Assembly (NCBI RefSeq): GCF_001442615.1
Contig: NZ_LMXN01000004.1
Span: forward strand, 124,001 to 188,000
DNA from: Algoriphagus resistens
GTDB taxonomy: Bacteria; Bacteroidota; Bacteroidia; Cytophagales; Cyclobacteriaceae
DNA: 64,000 bases
Reading direction: 5' to 3'
The notes below the pieces were generated by a model. That model was not told the origin of the DNA, made no database searches, and was given only the letters and a program-made list of their open reading frames with translations. Positions 38,302-47,179 of the stretch are shown piece by piece (position 1 is the first letter of the stretch; the number at the start of each line of letters is the position of its first letter). Both the position numbers and the translations under genes were made by a program.

Positions 38302-38499
38302 TAGGTTTAGGCTAAGCCGGCTTAGGTTCTTCAAACCCTATTTAGGCTTTGAATTTAAGTTATTTGCGTCATTTTTTATATAGCTGCGCCATAATTGATA
38401 TGGATATGCCAAAGACTTATGGTTTTGGAAGCAGGACTGTTTAGTGTGACCTGCCTTCGGGATTTTACTTTGTACCATTCAAACAAAACAAAATCCAAT
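38302..38499. promoter_or_regulatory. Promoter region of the ankyrin lipoprotein gene, with a 14-bp palindrome
   Basis: It contains CTAAGCCGGCTTAG at 38312-38325 and an imperfect -7-like element (TTACTTTG at about 38466-38473). There is no other gene. An in-frame upstream extension from 38395 is open but lacks features of a protein start. Confidence 0.35.
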
Positions 38500-39054
38500 A
38501 TGAAAAATCTAACATTTCACTCACAGATTCTCACTGCTCTTATACCGGTGGTGTTCCTATTAGCCTCTTGCAGCCAGTCCACTGCGAAAAAAGAGGGTGC
38601 TCCTGAAATCGACCTGCATTCTGCAGTAATAAGCGGGAATACAGAAGCTGTCCTACAGCATATAGCAGCCGGAAGCGACCTTAATGAAAAAGATCCTTTT
38701 GGAGGCTCCAGTCCATTGATTTCCGCGGCTATTTTCAACAGAAAGGAAATAGCTGCTTTACTGCTGGATGGAGGGGCAGACATCAATTTTCAGAACAATG
38801 ACGGTTCTACCGCACTGATTTCAGCAGCATTTTTTGGACGTCCGGAGATAGTTCAGCTATTGCTGGAAAGGAATGCGGATAAAGGCATCAAAAACAAATA
38901 TGGCACCACTGCTTACGACAATGTAGCGGCTCCCTTTTCCGAAGTAAAAGATGTGTATGATATGATGGGTGGTATGCTGGAACCCATGGGACTCAAACTG
39001 GACTATGCTTACCTGGAGAAAATCCGTCCAGAAATCGCAAAAATGCTTGACTGA
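38500..39054 (+). CDS. Ankyrin-repeat lipoprotein
   Basis: The ATG at 38500 gives a 184-residue lipoprotein (IPVVFLLASCSQS), which fixes the start over the ATG 105 nt upstream. Three ankyrin repeats follow (HSAVISGNTEAVLQHIAAGS, then repeats with SPLISAAIFNRKEIAALLLD and ALISAAFFGRPEIVQLLLER). It is probably anchored in the periplasm or outer membrane as a protein-binding scaffold. It is 4 nt upstream of the acyltransferase ATG, so the two are co-translated. The partner is unknown. Confidence 0.85.
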   Translation: MKNLTFHSQILTALIPVVFLLASCSQSTAKKEGAPEIDLHSAVISGNTEAVLQHIAAGSDLNEKDPFGGSSPLISAAIFNRKEIAALLLDGGADINFQNNDGSTALISAAFFGRPEIVQLLLERNADKGIKNKYGTTAYDNVAAPFSEVKDVYDMMGGMLEPMGLKLDYAYLEKIRPEIAKMLD

Positions 39055-39058
39055 TCCC

Positions 39059-40186
39059 ATGAAAAACCCAACACTCATTTCCAGCAGGCGATACGATATT
39101 GATTGGCTGCGCGTGATTGCCATCGGCCTGCTCCTGATCTATCATGTTGCTATAGGATTTCAGTCCTGGGGTAGAATGATCGGTTTTATTACATCAAAAG
39201 AACCCTGGACTGCCTTGTGGTTGCCCATGGCTCTTCTGAATATCTGGAGGATTCCTCTCTTGTTTTTTGTCTCTGGGATGGGTGTGTATTTTGCCATGAA
39301 GTCGCGTAGCTGGAGTCAGTTGATACAGGAACGGACGAGAAGGATTCTGTTACCATTTGTGTTTGGAATGTTTGTGATAGTTCCTCTTCACCTTTTGGTT
39401 TGGCGATATTACTACGGCATGGAATTGAAATATTCCTGGGATCCCGGTCATCTATGGTTTTTGGGAAACATCTTTAGCTATGTGGTGCTCTTGTCCCCCA
39501 TTCTATACCTGATTAAAAAAAATGAATCAGGCAAAACAGTACGTTGGATAAAAACCGCTTTGGGTGCACCTTGGGGTCTGATTTTGGTACTGACTGCTTT
39601 TATCGGAGAAGTCTTGCTGATCCAGCCCATGCCTTTCGAGCTCTATGCGATGACCTGGCATGGTTTTATCCTAGGGCTTTTAGCATTTTTTTTCGGTTTT
39701 TGCTTTGTGCTCAGTGGGGAAGCTTTCTGGAAAATGATCCAAAAATGGCGATGGGTATTCCTGTTATCCGGCTTACTTTTATACAGTTTCCGAATAGGTC
39801 AGTTCGGCAGTTTCCCACCTGGCTATTTGTTGGCCATTGAATCTTTTGCCTGGACATTAACGGTTTTCGCTTTTGGAAGCCTCTACCTCAAAGGTCCAAG
39901 CAAGACACTATCTTATCTTAGTCAGGCGGCCTATCCCGTGTACATTCTACACATGGTGTTCTTGTATCTGGGGTCGCTATGGATCTTTCCCACGGCTATT
40001 CCCGTCCAATTTCAGTTTGTGCTGGTCTTACTGATTACTTTTGTGGGTAGTTTTGGGACATTCGAACTGATCCGGAGGCTACCTGCACTTAAACCGTTGT
40101 TTGGTTTGAGCAAGGAATCACGGACTTCTGTTTTTGCTGATCTATCCTCCGGAGAATGTAGTCCTAAGACCGGGCAACCCTTCTAG
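39059..40186 (+). CDS. Acyltransferase family 3 membrane protein
   Basis: Starting at ATG 39059, this 376-residue protein opens with the family signature RRYDIDWLRVIAIGLLLIYH. About ten membrane helices follow, including LLFFVSGMGVYFAMKSRSW with adjacent ERTRRILLPFVFG. This is the Acyl_transf_3 family (OatA/NodX/MdoC-type), which transfers acyl groups to sugars or other acceptors at the membrane. The pairing with an ankyrin lipoprotein is notable. The acceptor is not known. A terminator follows at 40266. Confidence 0.88.
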   Translation: MKNPTLISSRRYDIDWLRVIAIGLLLIYHVAIGFQSWGRMIGFITSKEPWTALWLPMALLNIWRIPLLFFVSGMGVYFAMKSRSWSQLIQERTRRILLPFVFGMFVIVPLHLLVWRYYYGMELKYSWDPGHLWFLGNIFSYVVLLSPILYLIKKNESGKTVRWIKTALGAPWGLILVLTAFIGEVLLIQPMPFELYAMTWHGFILGLLAFFFGFCFVLSGEAFWKMIQKWRWVFLLSGLLLYSFRIGQFGSFPPGYLLAIESFAWTLTVFAFGSLYLKGPSKTLSYLSQAAYPVYILHMVFLYLGSLWIFPTAIPVQFQFVLVLLITFVGSFGTFELIRRLPALKPLFGLSKESRTSVFADLSSGECSPKTGQPF

Positions 40187-40265
40187 AAAGTTGGTAGCGA
40201 ACCAGTAAACAAAAGCCGACTAAATATATTATTCCATCATCTTCAAAAGTGTTCGGATCCCAAAC

Positions 40266-40300
40266 CACCACCTCTACAAGAGGTGGTGTTCTTCTTTTCT
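40266..40300 (+). terminator. Rho-independent terminator after the acyltransferase gene
   Basis: Perfect 10-bp arms CACCACCTCT (40266-40275) and AGAGGTGGTG (40279-40288) with loop ACA are followed by TTCTTCTTTTCT. It could also serve the opposing permease gene ending at 40372. Confidence 0.85.
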
Positions 40301-40371
40301 CCCATTTTCATACCCGCCACGAATAAGGTTCAACTATAGTAAGCGTCAGATAAAAGAGTCATTAACAACTC

Positions 40372-43047
40372 CTACTCGCTCTTTAAAACGCTCGCCGGAT
40401 TACTTCTTGCAGCCTTCATTGTCTGTGATCCGATCATAATCATTGCAATTGCCAATACGGCAAAAAAACCAATAAATAACTCGGGGATCTGCACAGGTTC
40501 ATTATACGGGAAATTCGTGAGTACAAATTTTTCAAAGAATGTATAGGTCACTGGCAGGGCAATAAGCGCTGAAATAGACAACAGCCATAGGAAATCGCGG
40601 CTCAACAGGTAAATAAGATTCTCGGAACTGGCCCCCATGACCTTACGGATACCGATTTCTTTTATCCTTGTCTCGGTAGTAAACACCACCATTCCAAACA
40701 AGCCCATCGACGCGATGGAAACAGCTAGAAATGAAAGAAAACCGATGATCTTGATCATGACGGAAAATTCGCTGTATGCATCCGCTATTGCTTCATCGTA
40801 AAACTTGGCCTGAAACGGATGCACATGATCGATCTTTTTCCATTTGGATTCGATCTCGGCCATGGTCGCCTGCAGGTCGTTGCTTTTTATTTTGGCATTG
40901 ATCGTTGTGGGATCATCCAAGGTCCAGGGCATGAAGGCCACCGGCTGGATGATGTTGTTGACTTTACCATAGTGAAAGTCTTTCATTACTCCTACAATAG
41001 TCATTTTACGACCGTTTCCCCGGAAATTACTAAATGTAACCTCTTCCCCTATCGCTTTCTCCGGATCCTTGGCACCAATACCAAATCTTTTCAGGAATTG
41101 CAGGTTGACGATCACTTCCCGTACCCCCAGTGCGGTGGTAGGCCGTGTCTTAAAATCCCCTCCCGCAATCAGTTCGTACCCATGCAGGTCAAGGTAGTTT
41201 TCGTCAACATTGTTGGTCATGACCAGCGCAGAGTCACGTGAATCCTCGTATTTCATAAACCCACCCCAAGCATTCCCTATACTGGTAACTATCACAGAAC
41301 GGGACACATCAACAACTTCTGGCATTTCTCTTAGTTCCTTGAGCAACAACTCAGCTCTATTCCCCTGCATATTGATATTGAGGATATTTTCTGTTTGGAA
41401 CCCCAAGTCAAAGGCAAGTATGTTTTTATACTGCACATAGCCGACTGCAGTTGTTGTGATAAAGATCAGCGTAAAGGTATATTGGACTATCACCAATGCA
41501 CGTCTAAGAGAAACCTGTCTGAATACTTTCACCGACGACACATTCCTGAGTGCATCTATGGCGTTGACCTTCGAAAAAAACAATGCCGGGAGCAGGCCGG
41601 CAACAACTCCGACGCTGACTGAAAAGAGGATAAACGCCACTACCGTCGGCAGTGTGAGTTCGAGCTTCACCATACGCTGAATATCCGGAGCCAGATTTAC
41701 CAGCTGCGGACGCAATACAAGAAATAAGGCGAAAGAAATAAGAAGGGCTGCCAGAGAGATTATGATCGCCTCAGCAAGGAATTGTTGCCAAACCTGGCTC
41801 TTATTGGCGCCGATGGCTTTGCGAAGCCCAACTTCCTTAAAGCGGCGCATCGCACGTGCCAAGGAAAGATTGGTATAGTTGAAACAGGCGGACACCACTA
41901 CCAGAAATGCGAGTCCGCCAAGAAACCAAAGGACTATTGGAGAAATATGAGGAACCACGTAATGAAGTCCTTCTGAGCGGAGAAAATCCTCTCCTACCAC
42001 GATCTCATCAAGGGGTAAAAGTTCGAGCTGGATCTGGTTGTCCCGGTTTCCTTCGGTAGCTACACTTAGGTTTTCTTCTTTTGCAATTGCATCAAGCTGC
42101 AACCGGATGGATGCCATATCAGCATTTTCAGGCAGCAGGAGATACACAAAATTCGACCACATATTCGTCCAGTCTTCGAAATCAGGATCGGTATTGCTTT
42201 TTTGTTCCAATGTGGAAAACGATGCCAACGCTTCGAATTTAAGGTGGGAGAAAAAAGGAACATCCTCGATTATTCCTGTCACCTGATAATCGAGTGAATC
42301 GAATCTGATCGCCTGACCTAGTGCAGGTTGGTTACCGAATAGCTTCGATGCTGCCGTTTCCGTGAGAACGATTGAGTATGGATCTCTCAACGCTGTAGCG
42401 GGATTCCCCTCTAACATAGGAAGTGTAAAAATATTAAACAGGGAAGACTCCGCCCAGAACCCCTTGATCGGAAGAATATTGTCGCCAACAATCCCATCTT
42501 CAGAAAAGTCGTCGCGTAAAATAGTCACTTCTTCAATTCCGGTCACTTTTTCCCCTAATAGCCTCTTTGTCTTTATGGATGTTGTGGGATATTTGCTGCT
42601 TCGCTCATGGGCTGAAGTCTGCACGTTGGTTACCCGGTAAATCCGGTCACCATTTTTATTAAACTTGTCATACGAATACAGATCCATCAAAAACGCGATC
42701 AGCAGTAAGCCGACCGACATACTGATGGCCAGGCCTACAATATTGATAAACGAGAATAATTTATTACGCATTAAGTTGCGCCCTGATGTTTTGATATAGC
42801 TTCCGATCATAATCCAGTTTATTAAGAGGTTTACTGTTTTAGGTGTTTTCACTGTATAGCTCCTGAAGAACTTAAATGCATCGAGGATGTAGATCAGCTT
42901 TGCTAGGCGGGGCCCCCGGGATACCACATTCCTCTCGAAATATTCATTGAGATCTCCCAACAGATCTTCCAGGAATTCTGGCTTACAATACCACTCAATA
43001 AATCGGGTCGCCCACTTGGGCGGCTGATGCTTATTCGGCTCTTTCAT
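40372..43047 (-). CDS. FtsX/MacB-type ABC permease with permease-prefix domain
   Basis: This protein has about 891 residues from the ATG at 43047, chosen by analogy with the neighbour; an ATG at 43068 is also possible. An N-terminal permease-prefix domain (PPKWATRFIEWYCKPEFLED, GDLNEYFERN) precedes two MacB_PCD/FtsX halves. The cores are GRNLMRNKLFSFINIVGLAI, then a first FtsX domain with GLRKAIGANKSQVWQQFLAE, and a second with EIGIRKVMGASSENLIYLLS. It has eight helices in the usual 1+3 plus 1+3 order. No ATPase gene is adjacent, so it must pair with one elsewhere. It lies 162 bp after a close paralogue. Confidence 0.88.
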   Translation of the reverse strand: MKEPNKHQPPKWATRFIEWYCKPEFLEDLLGDLNEYFERNVVSRGPRLAKLIYILDAFKFFRSYTVKTPKTVNLLINWIMIGSYIKTSGRNLMRNKLFSFINIVGLAISMSVGLLLIAFLMDLYSYDKFNKNGDRIYRVTNVQTSAHERSSKYPTTSIKTKRLLGEKVTGIEEVTILRDDFSEDGIVGDNILPIKGFWAESSLFNIFTLPMLEGNPATALRDPYSIVLTETAASKLFGNQPALGQAIRFDSLDYQVTGIIEDVPFFSHLKFEALASFSTLEQKSNTDPDFEDWTNMWSNFVYLLLPENADMASIRLQLDAIAKEENLSVATEGNRDNQIQLELLPLDEIVVGEDFLRSEGLHYVVPHISPIVLWFLGGLAFLVVVSACFNYTNLSLARAMRRFKEVGLRKAIGANKSQVWQQFLAEAIIISLAALLISFALFLVLRPQLVNLAPDIQRMVKLELTLPTVVAFILFSVSVGVVAGLLPALFFSKVNAIDALRNVSSVKVFRQVSLRRALVIVQYTFTLIFITTTAVGYVQYKNILAFDLGFQTENILNINMQGNRAELLLKELREMPEVVDVSRSVIVTSIGNAWGGFMKYEDSRDSALVMTNNVDENYLDLHGYELIAGGDFKTRPTTALGVREVIVNLQFLKRFGIGAKDPEKAIGEEVTFSNFRGNGRKMTIVGVMKDFHYGKVNNIIQPVAFMPWTLDDPTTINAKIKSNDLQATMAEIESKWKKIDHVHPFQAKFYDEAIADAYSEFSVMIKIIGFLSFLAVSIASMGLFGMVVFTTETRIKEIGIRKVMGASSENLIYLLSRDFLWLLSISALIALPVTYTFFEKFVLTNFPYNEPVQIPELFIGFFAVLAIAMIMIGSQTMKAARSNPASVLKSE

Positions 43048-43209
43048 GCTAAATCTTATCCAGTTCATCAGAAGTGTTTCTTCAATAGGAGGCCCTAATA
43101 ATTAGTGTACTTACAAGGGTCGAGATTGAATTTATTTTGCGTGCACTATAGAGTTAATAATTTGAGAAGAAATTTTTTTCGGTCTGGGAAGATTGTTTCC
43201 CTTTTCTGA

Positions 43210-45840
43210 TCACTCCCTGTTCAGCACTTCGGCGGGATTGGTCCGGGCTACTTTAAGTGTCTGGGAAACTATCATCAGTAGGGCCAACAGCAACACTACA
43301 AAACTTCCCAGAAACATTTCCGGCAACTGAAGCGGTGAGGAGTTTGGAATCTGTGGAAGCATCACCCTATCGAAAAACAGAAATGTGGACGGGATAGATA
43401 TCCCTGCTGCAATCAACAGCAACACAAAGAACCCCTTACTCAACAAGGAGATAAGCCCAAATTCTGATGAACCCAGGACTTTGCGTACACTTACTTCCTT
43501 AAGCCTGAATTCGGTAGTAAAGACCACCATACCCAATAATCCTATAGTAGCGATACAGATAACCAGTAAAGATAAAAACCCTCCCACCTTGACGCTGGCT
43601 TCAAACCCTTTGAACCCCTCCTGGATCTGTTGATTGTAAAACTGCGCGTCGAAAGGATGTACTGGATCCAGTTTTTTCCATATAGCTTCCAGTTTTCCAT
43701 AAGTGGAAGGCAAATCACGGGACTGGATTTTTACATTCAGGTAGTTGGCCTTATTGTTCGCATAGCGCATGATTACCTCTTTACCCGTCTGGTTATTCGC
43801 CTTTCCATACTCAAAATCCCCTATTACCCCGACGATCGCAAGCTCTTTCCCATCCACCTCTACAGTCTGGCCTACAGCATCTGATGGGTTGCCATCGGCA
43901 ATATTGAATCGCCTAATCACTTCTTGGTTGACAATGACTTCAGTCTCCAGGGAATCTACCAGTTTCGGATTGAAATTTCTGCCCGCCAGAAAGGTATGGC
44001 TGTGCATAGGCAGGTAGTTTTCATTCACAGTGTTGAAATATACTGTGCCCGAATCAAGCGGATCGTTAGGGTTCTTCATGTATATGCCGGAATAATGTCC
44101 TATACCGGAAATCAGCATGGATTGGGAGATATTCTGAACCTCTGAAAGTTCATTAAGCTCATTTGTGAGCAATTGTGCATCGTTGCCCTGTAACTTTATA
44201 TTCAGAATATTCTCTGTCCTGAATCCCAGATCGTAATGGATAAAATGCCTGTACTGCTTGAATATGATCAGCGTGGAAGTTATGGCTATAATTGATATGC
44301 TGTACTGGAATACTGTGAGGACTTTGCGCATAGAGATCCCCTTCATTGCTGATGTTGCCATCATATCTTTAAAGGCTGCAATGGCACTGATCCTGGAAAA
44401 AGAAACAGCCGGAACAATACCTGCCATTGCACCTATAAGAATAGCAAATCCTAAAAAACAAAGTACAAGTCCTGGAGACAACTCAAGCCTCAGCAGCTGC
44501 TGCAGGGATGATTCCATACTCAGAAAATGCGGGCGGATAAGTATAAACAGAAGAAAAGAAAACACTAAAGCCAGCAGGGAAATGATAACTGATTCGACAA
44601 TAAACTGCCCGACAATCTGGCTTTTAAATGCCCCTATCGTTTTTCTGATTCCCACTTCCTTGGTCCGGCTTAATGCCCTTGCCACCGAAAGATTGGTATA
44701 ATTGAAGCAAGCAGATAACAGTAGGACCAGGGTAAGCGCCATAAATATCCTCAACAAAGTCTTGCCGAATGTAGGCCCGATCTGATTTCCCATATTCTCC
44801 CCGGTCATGATATCACTGAGTGGCTGGAGGTCAAGCTCAATGTGGGTATTTTCCACCGTCCGATCCTCTTTAAGAGCAAATTGGTCAAGATTCGCCTTTA
44901 TTTTATCCAGACCCACTCCTTCATCCAACAGGACATAAGTCCAGGTATCCCAAACATTGTCCCATTTTAATAAATCAGGATTATCTTGCTCTATTACATC
45001 CAAAGAACTTAGCGATCCAAGCATTTCGAACTTAATGTGTGAAAAAACCGGGGGATCTTTCATAATCCCCGCCACCAGGTATTGCCTATCCGCTCTCGTT
45101 ACTGTCTTTCCCACCACATCCTTAGTCCCAAAGAGTTTAAGTGCCGTACTTTCAGTAAGTACCAACTGAAAGGGCTTTTGCAATGCAGTCACAGGATTCC
45201 CCTGCACCAGAGGAAAAGTAAACACATTGAAAAACGATTCATTTGCCCAATATCCTGAAACAGGCAGTTTCTTGTCTTCAAACTCCAAATCACCTGAAAA
45301 ACCACCGCGTACCGAAACCACGTCTTCTATCCCATTTACCGACTCCTTAACAGAGAGCCCCGCTTTCAGGGAGGAGGTAGCAAAAAAGCTGCTGTTTGCA
45401 TGCCCGTTCTGTTCGAAACGGCTGATCAGCCGGTAAATCCGGTCGTTCCGGGTATGGAAGTTATCATAAGAAAACACATCCATCAACATGGCTATCATCA
45501 CCAATCCTACCGACATGCTGACACCCAGTCCAAAGATGTTGATACCTGAAAACAGTTTATTCCGGACGATATTCCGCCGGGAAGTTTTGATGTAAGAGGC
45601 CAGCATAAGCATGTTGATAACCATGTTTAACAAATGAGGTTTACGTAAGGTATAGGGACGGAAAAACTTCAGGACATCCAACACATAAATAAATCTGGCT
45701 CGCCTTGTACCCTTTTTTTTGAGATTTCTTTCAAAGTATTCATGCAAGTCTCCCTGCAGATCTTCCAGCAATTCCGGCCTGCAGTACCACTCCAGAAATT
45801 TTTCTGCCCACTTTGGAGGGCCCGGGGCTTTCTTTTCCAT
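43210..45840 (-). CDS. FtsX/MacB-type ABC permease with permease-prefix domain
   Basis: The ATG at 45840 shares one base with the PadR stop codon (TAATG), so translation is coupled and this start is preferred over the upstream in-frame ATG at 45879. This 876-residue protein has the prefix motif PPKWAEKFLEWYCRPELLED and GDLHEYFERN, then two FtsX halves (SRRNIVRNKLFSGINIFGLG; VGIRKTIGAFKSQIVGQFIV; EVSVRKVLGSSEFGLISLLS). It is similar throughout to the protein at 40372, a tandem duplication. Such permeases, paired with PadR regulators, are a common Bacteroidota set, and their substrates are not known. Confidence 0.9.
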   Translation of the reverse strand: MEKKAPGPPKWAEKFLEWYCRPELLEDLQGDLHEYFERNLKKKGTRRARFIYVLDVLKFFRPYTLRKPHLLNMVINMLMLASYIKTSRRNIVRNKLFSGINIFGLGVSMSVGLVMIAMLMDVFSYDNFHTRNDRIYRLISRFEQNGHANSSFFATSSLKAGLSVKESVNGIEDVVSVRGGFSGDLEFEDKKLPVSGYWANESFFNVFTFPLVQGNPVTALQKPFQLVLTESTALKLFGTKDVVGKTVTRADRQYLVAGIMKDPPVFSHIKFEMLGSLSSLDVIEQDNPDLLKWDNVWDTWTYVLLDEGVGLDKIKANLDQFALKEDRTVENTHIELDLQPLSDIMTGENMGNQIGPTFGKTLLRIFMALTLVLLLSACFNYTNLSVARALSRTKEVGIRKTIGAFKSQIVGQFIVESVIISLLALVFSFLLFILIRPHFLSMESSLQQLLRLELSPGLVLCFLGFAILIGAMAGIVPAVSFSRISAIAAFKDMMATSAMKGISMRKVLTVFQYSISIIAITSTLIIFKQYRHFIHYDLGFRTENILNIKLQGNDAQLLTNELNELSEVQNISQSMLISGIGHYSGIYMKNPNDPLDSGTVYFNTVNENYLPMHSHTFLAGRNFNPKLVDSLETEVIVNQEVIRRFNIADGNPSDAVGQTVEVDGKELAIVGVIGDFEYGKANNQTGKEVIMRYANNKANYLNVKIQSRDLPSTYGKLEAIWKKLDPVHPFDAQFYNQQIQEGFKGFEASVKVGGFLSLLVICIATIGLLGMVVFTTEFRLKEVSVRKVLGSSEFGLISLLSKGFFVLLLIAAGISIPSTFLFFDRVMLPQIPNSSPLQLPEMFLGSFVVLLLALLMIVSQTLKVARTNPAEVLNRE

Positions 45841-46172
45841 TATATACCCTTTAAAGTGAGATGCGGAATTCTGTTCCAAAGCACATCACGTACCTCCTTA
45901 GTTTTGATTAAGGCTGCTTTGCCCGTATTGGTGACCTGATAAAAACGCTTCCGTTTTCCACCCCGGGTTTTGGTGGCTTCCCCGAGCTGACTTTTCAGAA
46001 GTCCTTTTTCCTGTAACCGGTTAAGCACAGCATGCACTACACCGAGCTTCACTTCACGGCCTGCATGCTCCGAAAGCTCATCGCAAATGGCCACGCTATA
46101 GGCCTCTTCCATCAGGGCAGCGACAGTGAGCAGCACCAATTCTTCGAATTCTCCGATGTTTGTACCTTTCAT
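45840..46172 (-). CDS. PadR-family transcriptional regulator
   Basis: This 110-residue regulator has a winged-helix domain: GEFEELVLLTVAALMEEAYS, then VAICDELSEHAG, LGVVHAVLNRLQEKGLLKSQ and KRKRFYQVTNTGKAAL. It heads the operon with the two permeases. A 7-bp inverted repeat (GTATGTA / TACATAC) at 46195-46222 just upstream suggests autoregulation, as in other PadR systems with ATGT/ACAT boxes. Confidence 0.92.
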   Translation of the reverse strand: MKGTNIGEFEELVLLTVAALMEEAYSVAICDELSEHAGREVKLGVVHAVLNRLQEKGLLKSQLGEATKTRGGKRKRFYQVTNTGKAALIKTKEVRDVLWNRIPHLTLKGI

Positions 46173-46194
46173 TTTTCTATAAATTACTTAAATG

Positions 46195-46222
46195 TATGTA
46201 TAATGAATTTATTTTACATACA
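46195..46222 (-). promoter_or_regulatory. Inverted repeat upstream of padR, probable PadR operator
   Basis: GTATGTA (46195-46201) and TACATAC (46216-46222) are perfectly complementary with a 14-bp spacer. PadR sites usually have ATGT and ACAT half-sites, both present here. The site begins 23 nt upstream of the padR ATG. Confidence 0.55.
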
Positions 46223-46571
46223 AAATATGAAATAAATTCATCAAAAAAAACTTAAGCCGGGTTATTGAACACCCATTCCATACGGGAATATGCACCGAAA
46301 CATCCTGACCAACCCATGGTGAAATACCGATAAGACACATTTCCCAGGCAAATGCATTAATACGAAGGATGGCCAGGGAAAAGAGTGAAGAGCCCCTGAA
46401 AACAGTTCAGATGTCTTCCATGGCCACAGCGCATCAGAAGTGGGAATCGCAGATACCTGTGTTTGGTTTTTTTTACTCATTGCGCAGGTAGTATTTTAAG
46501 GATCAAAAAGTTGAAAATAAAATATTCTCAAAATAACAGGCATATCATTGAGAATATTTAACCAAAAGTGC
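46223..46571. other. Gap between padR and the RND operon
   Basis: No supported gene. A 72-codon minus-strand frame (46262-46480) has no recognisable domain or signal and is probably chance. Confidence 0.35.
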
Positions 46572-46602
46572 TTGTCTATCATCAATGTCTTATATAAGTT
46601 TG
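46572..46602 (+). promoter_or_regulatory. Consensus Bacteroidota promoter of the RND efflux operon
   Basis: The -33 element TTG (46572-46574), a 20-bp spacer and the -7 element TAAGTTTG (46595-46602) match TTG-N19/20-TAnnTTTG. The first ATG is only 8 nt beyond the -7 element, so the transcript may be nearly leaderless. Confidence 0.6.
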
Positions 46603-46609
46603 TGCCGAA

Positions 46610-47020
46610 ATGGCAACGTATTTAGTTAGATTTCTCCTATCTTTTAGTATACTTCTGTCGAGTGGCTATAGCGCTGTCTATGCCAACATCGACAGCGACA
46701 CCGCTATGGATAGCTTGGGCAGTTCCTTTGAGACTGTCCAAGGAACCAACAACTCCCGCCAGCATCCCCTTACTTTTTCAGCACCAAAACAACAGGGCAA
46801 AGACATCTTCATTGTCAACAACTCCAAAGTAGAGGAGGAAGATGATGAATTTGTTTCTGATCATAGTTTTGTAAACAGCACCCACTTAAGTGCACTTTAC
46901 TTTGCCCGGATTTTCGGCTTTCTTTTTCAGGACTTTACCCAGGACCTGCATTCCAGTAAGTTTGTCCCAAATACGATCACACTTCGTAAACATCTAGTAA
47001 TCCAGGTATTTAGAATATAA
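46610..47020 (+). CDS. Small exported protein of unknown function upstream of RND efflux genes
   Basis: This 136-residue protein has a clear signal peptide (MATYLVRFLLSFSILLSSGY, cut near AVYA). The middle is acidic (KVEEEDDEFVSDHSF). The C-terminus has a hydrophobic, aromatic stretch (LSALYFARIFGFLFQDF) and the ending LVIQVFRI. No domain is recognised. Position, 159 bp ahead of the adaptor gene and directly behind the operon promoter, suggests co-expression with the pump, perhaps as an accessory or sensor protein; this is inference. Confidence 0.65.
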   Translation: MATYLVRFLLSFSILLSSGYSAVYANIDSDTAMDSLGSSFETVQGTNNSRQHPLTFSAPKQQGKDIFIVNNSKVEEEDDEFVSDHSFVNSTHLSALYFARIFGFLFQDFTQDLHSSKFVPNTITLRKHLVIQVFRI

Positions 47021-47179
47021 TACCATTTTTCCAGGCAGGATTATCTTTTGCCTAAACTTCCTCTTATTTTATTTAACGTCCTAAAACCATTAGCCTCGCG
47101 CTAATAGGACTTCGTGTATTTCCTGTACACAAACACCCAAAATCACCCGAAAAACACTATCGTTTTTAAAAATCAACCT

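Noticed and set aside
38395..38499. N-terminal extension of the ankyrin protein
   Set aside because: It would place 35 non-signal residues before a clear lipoprotein signal; the ATG at 38500 fits better.
40187..40371. Possible additional gene after the acyltransferase
   Set aside because: The stretch holds only a strong terminator and no open frame of note.
46262..46480. 72-codon minus-strand ORF
   Set aside because: No signal, domain or ribosome-binding site; Trp- and Pro-rich composition typical of a chance frame.
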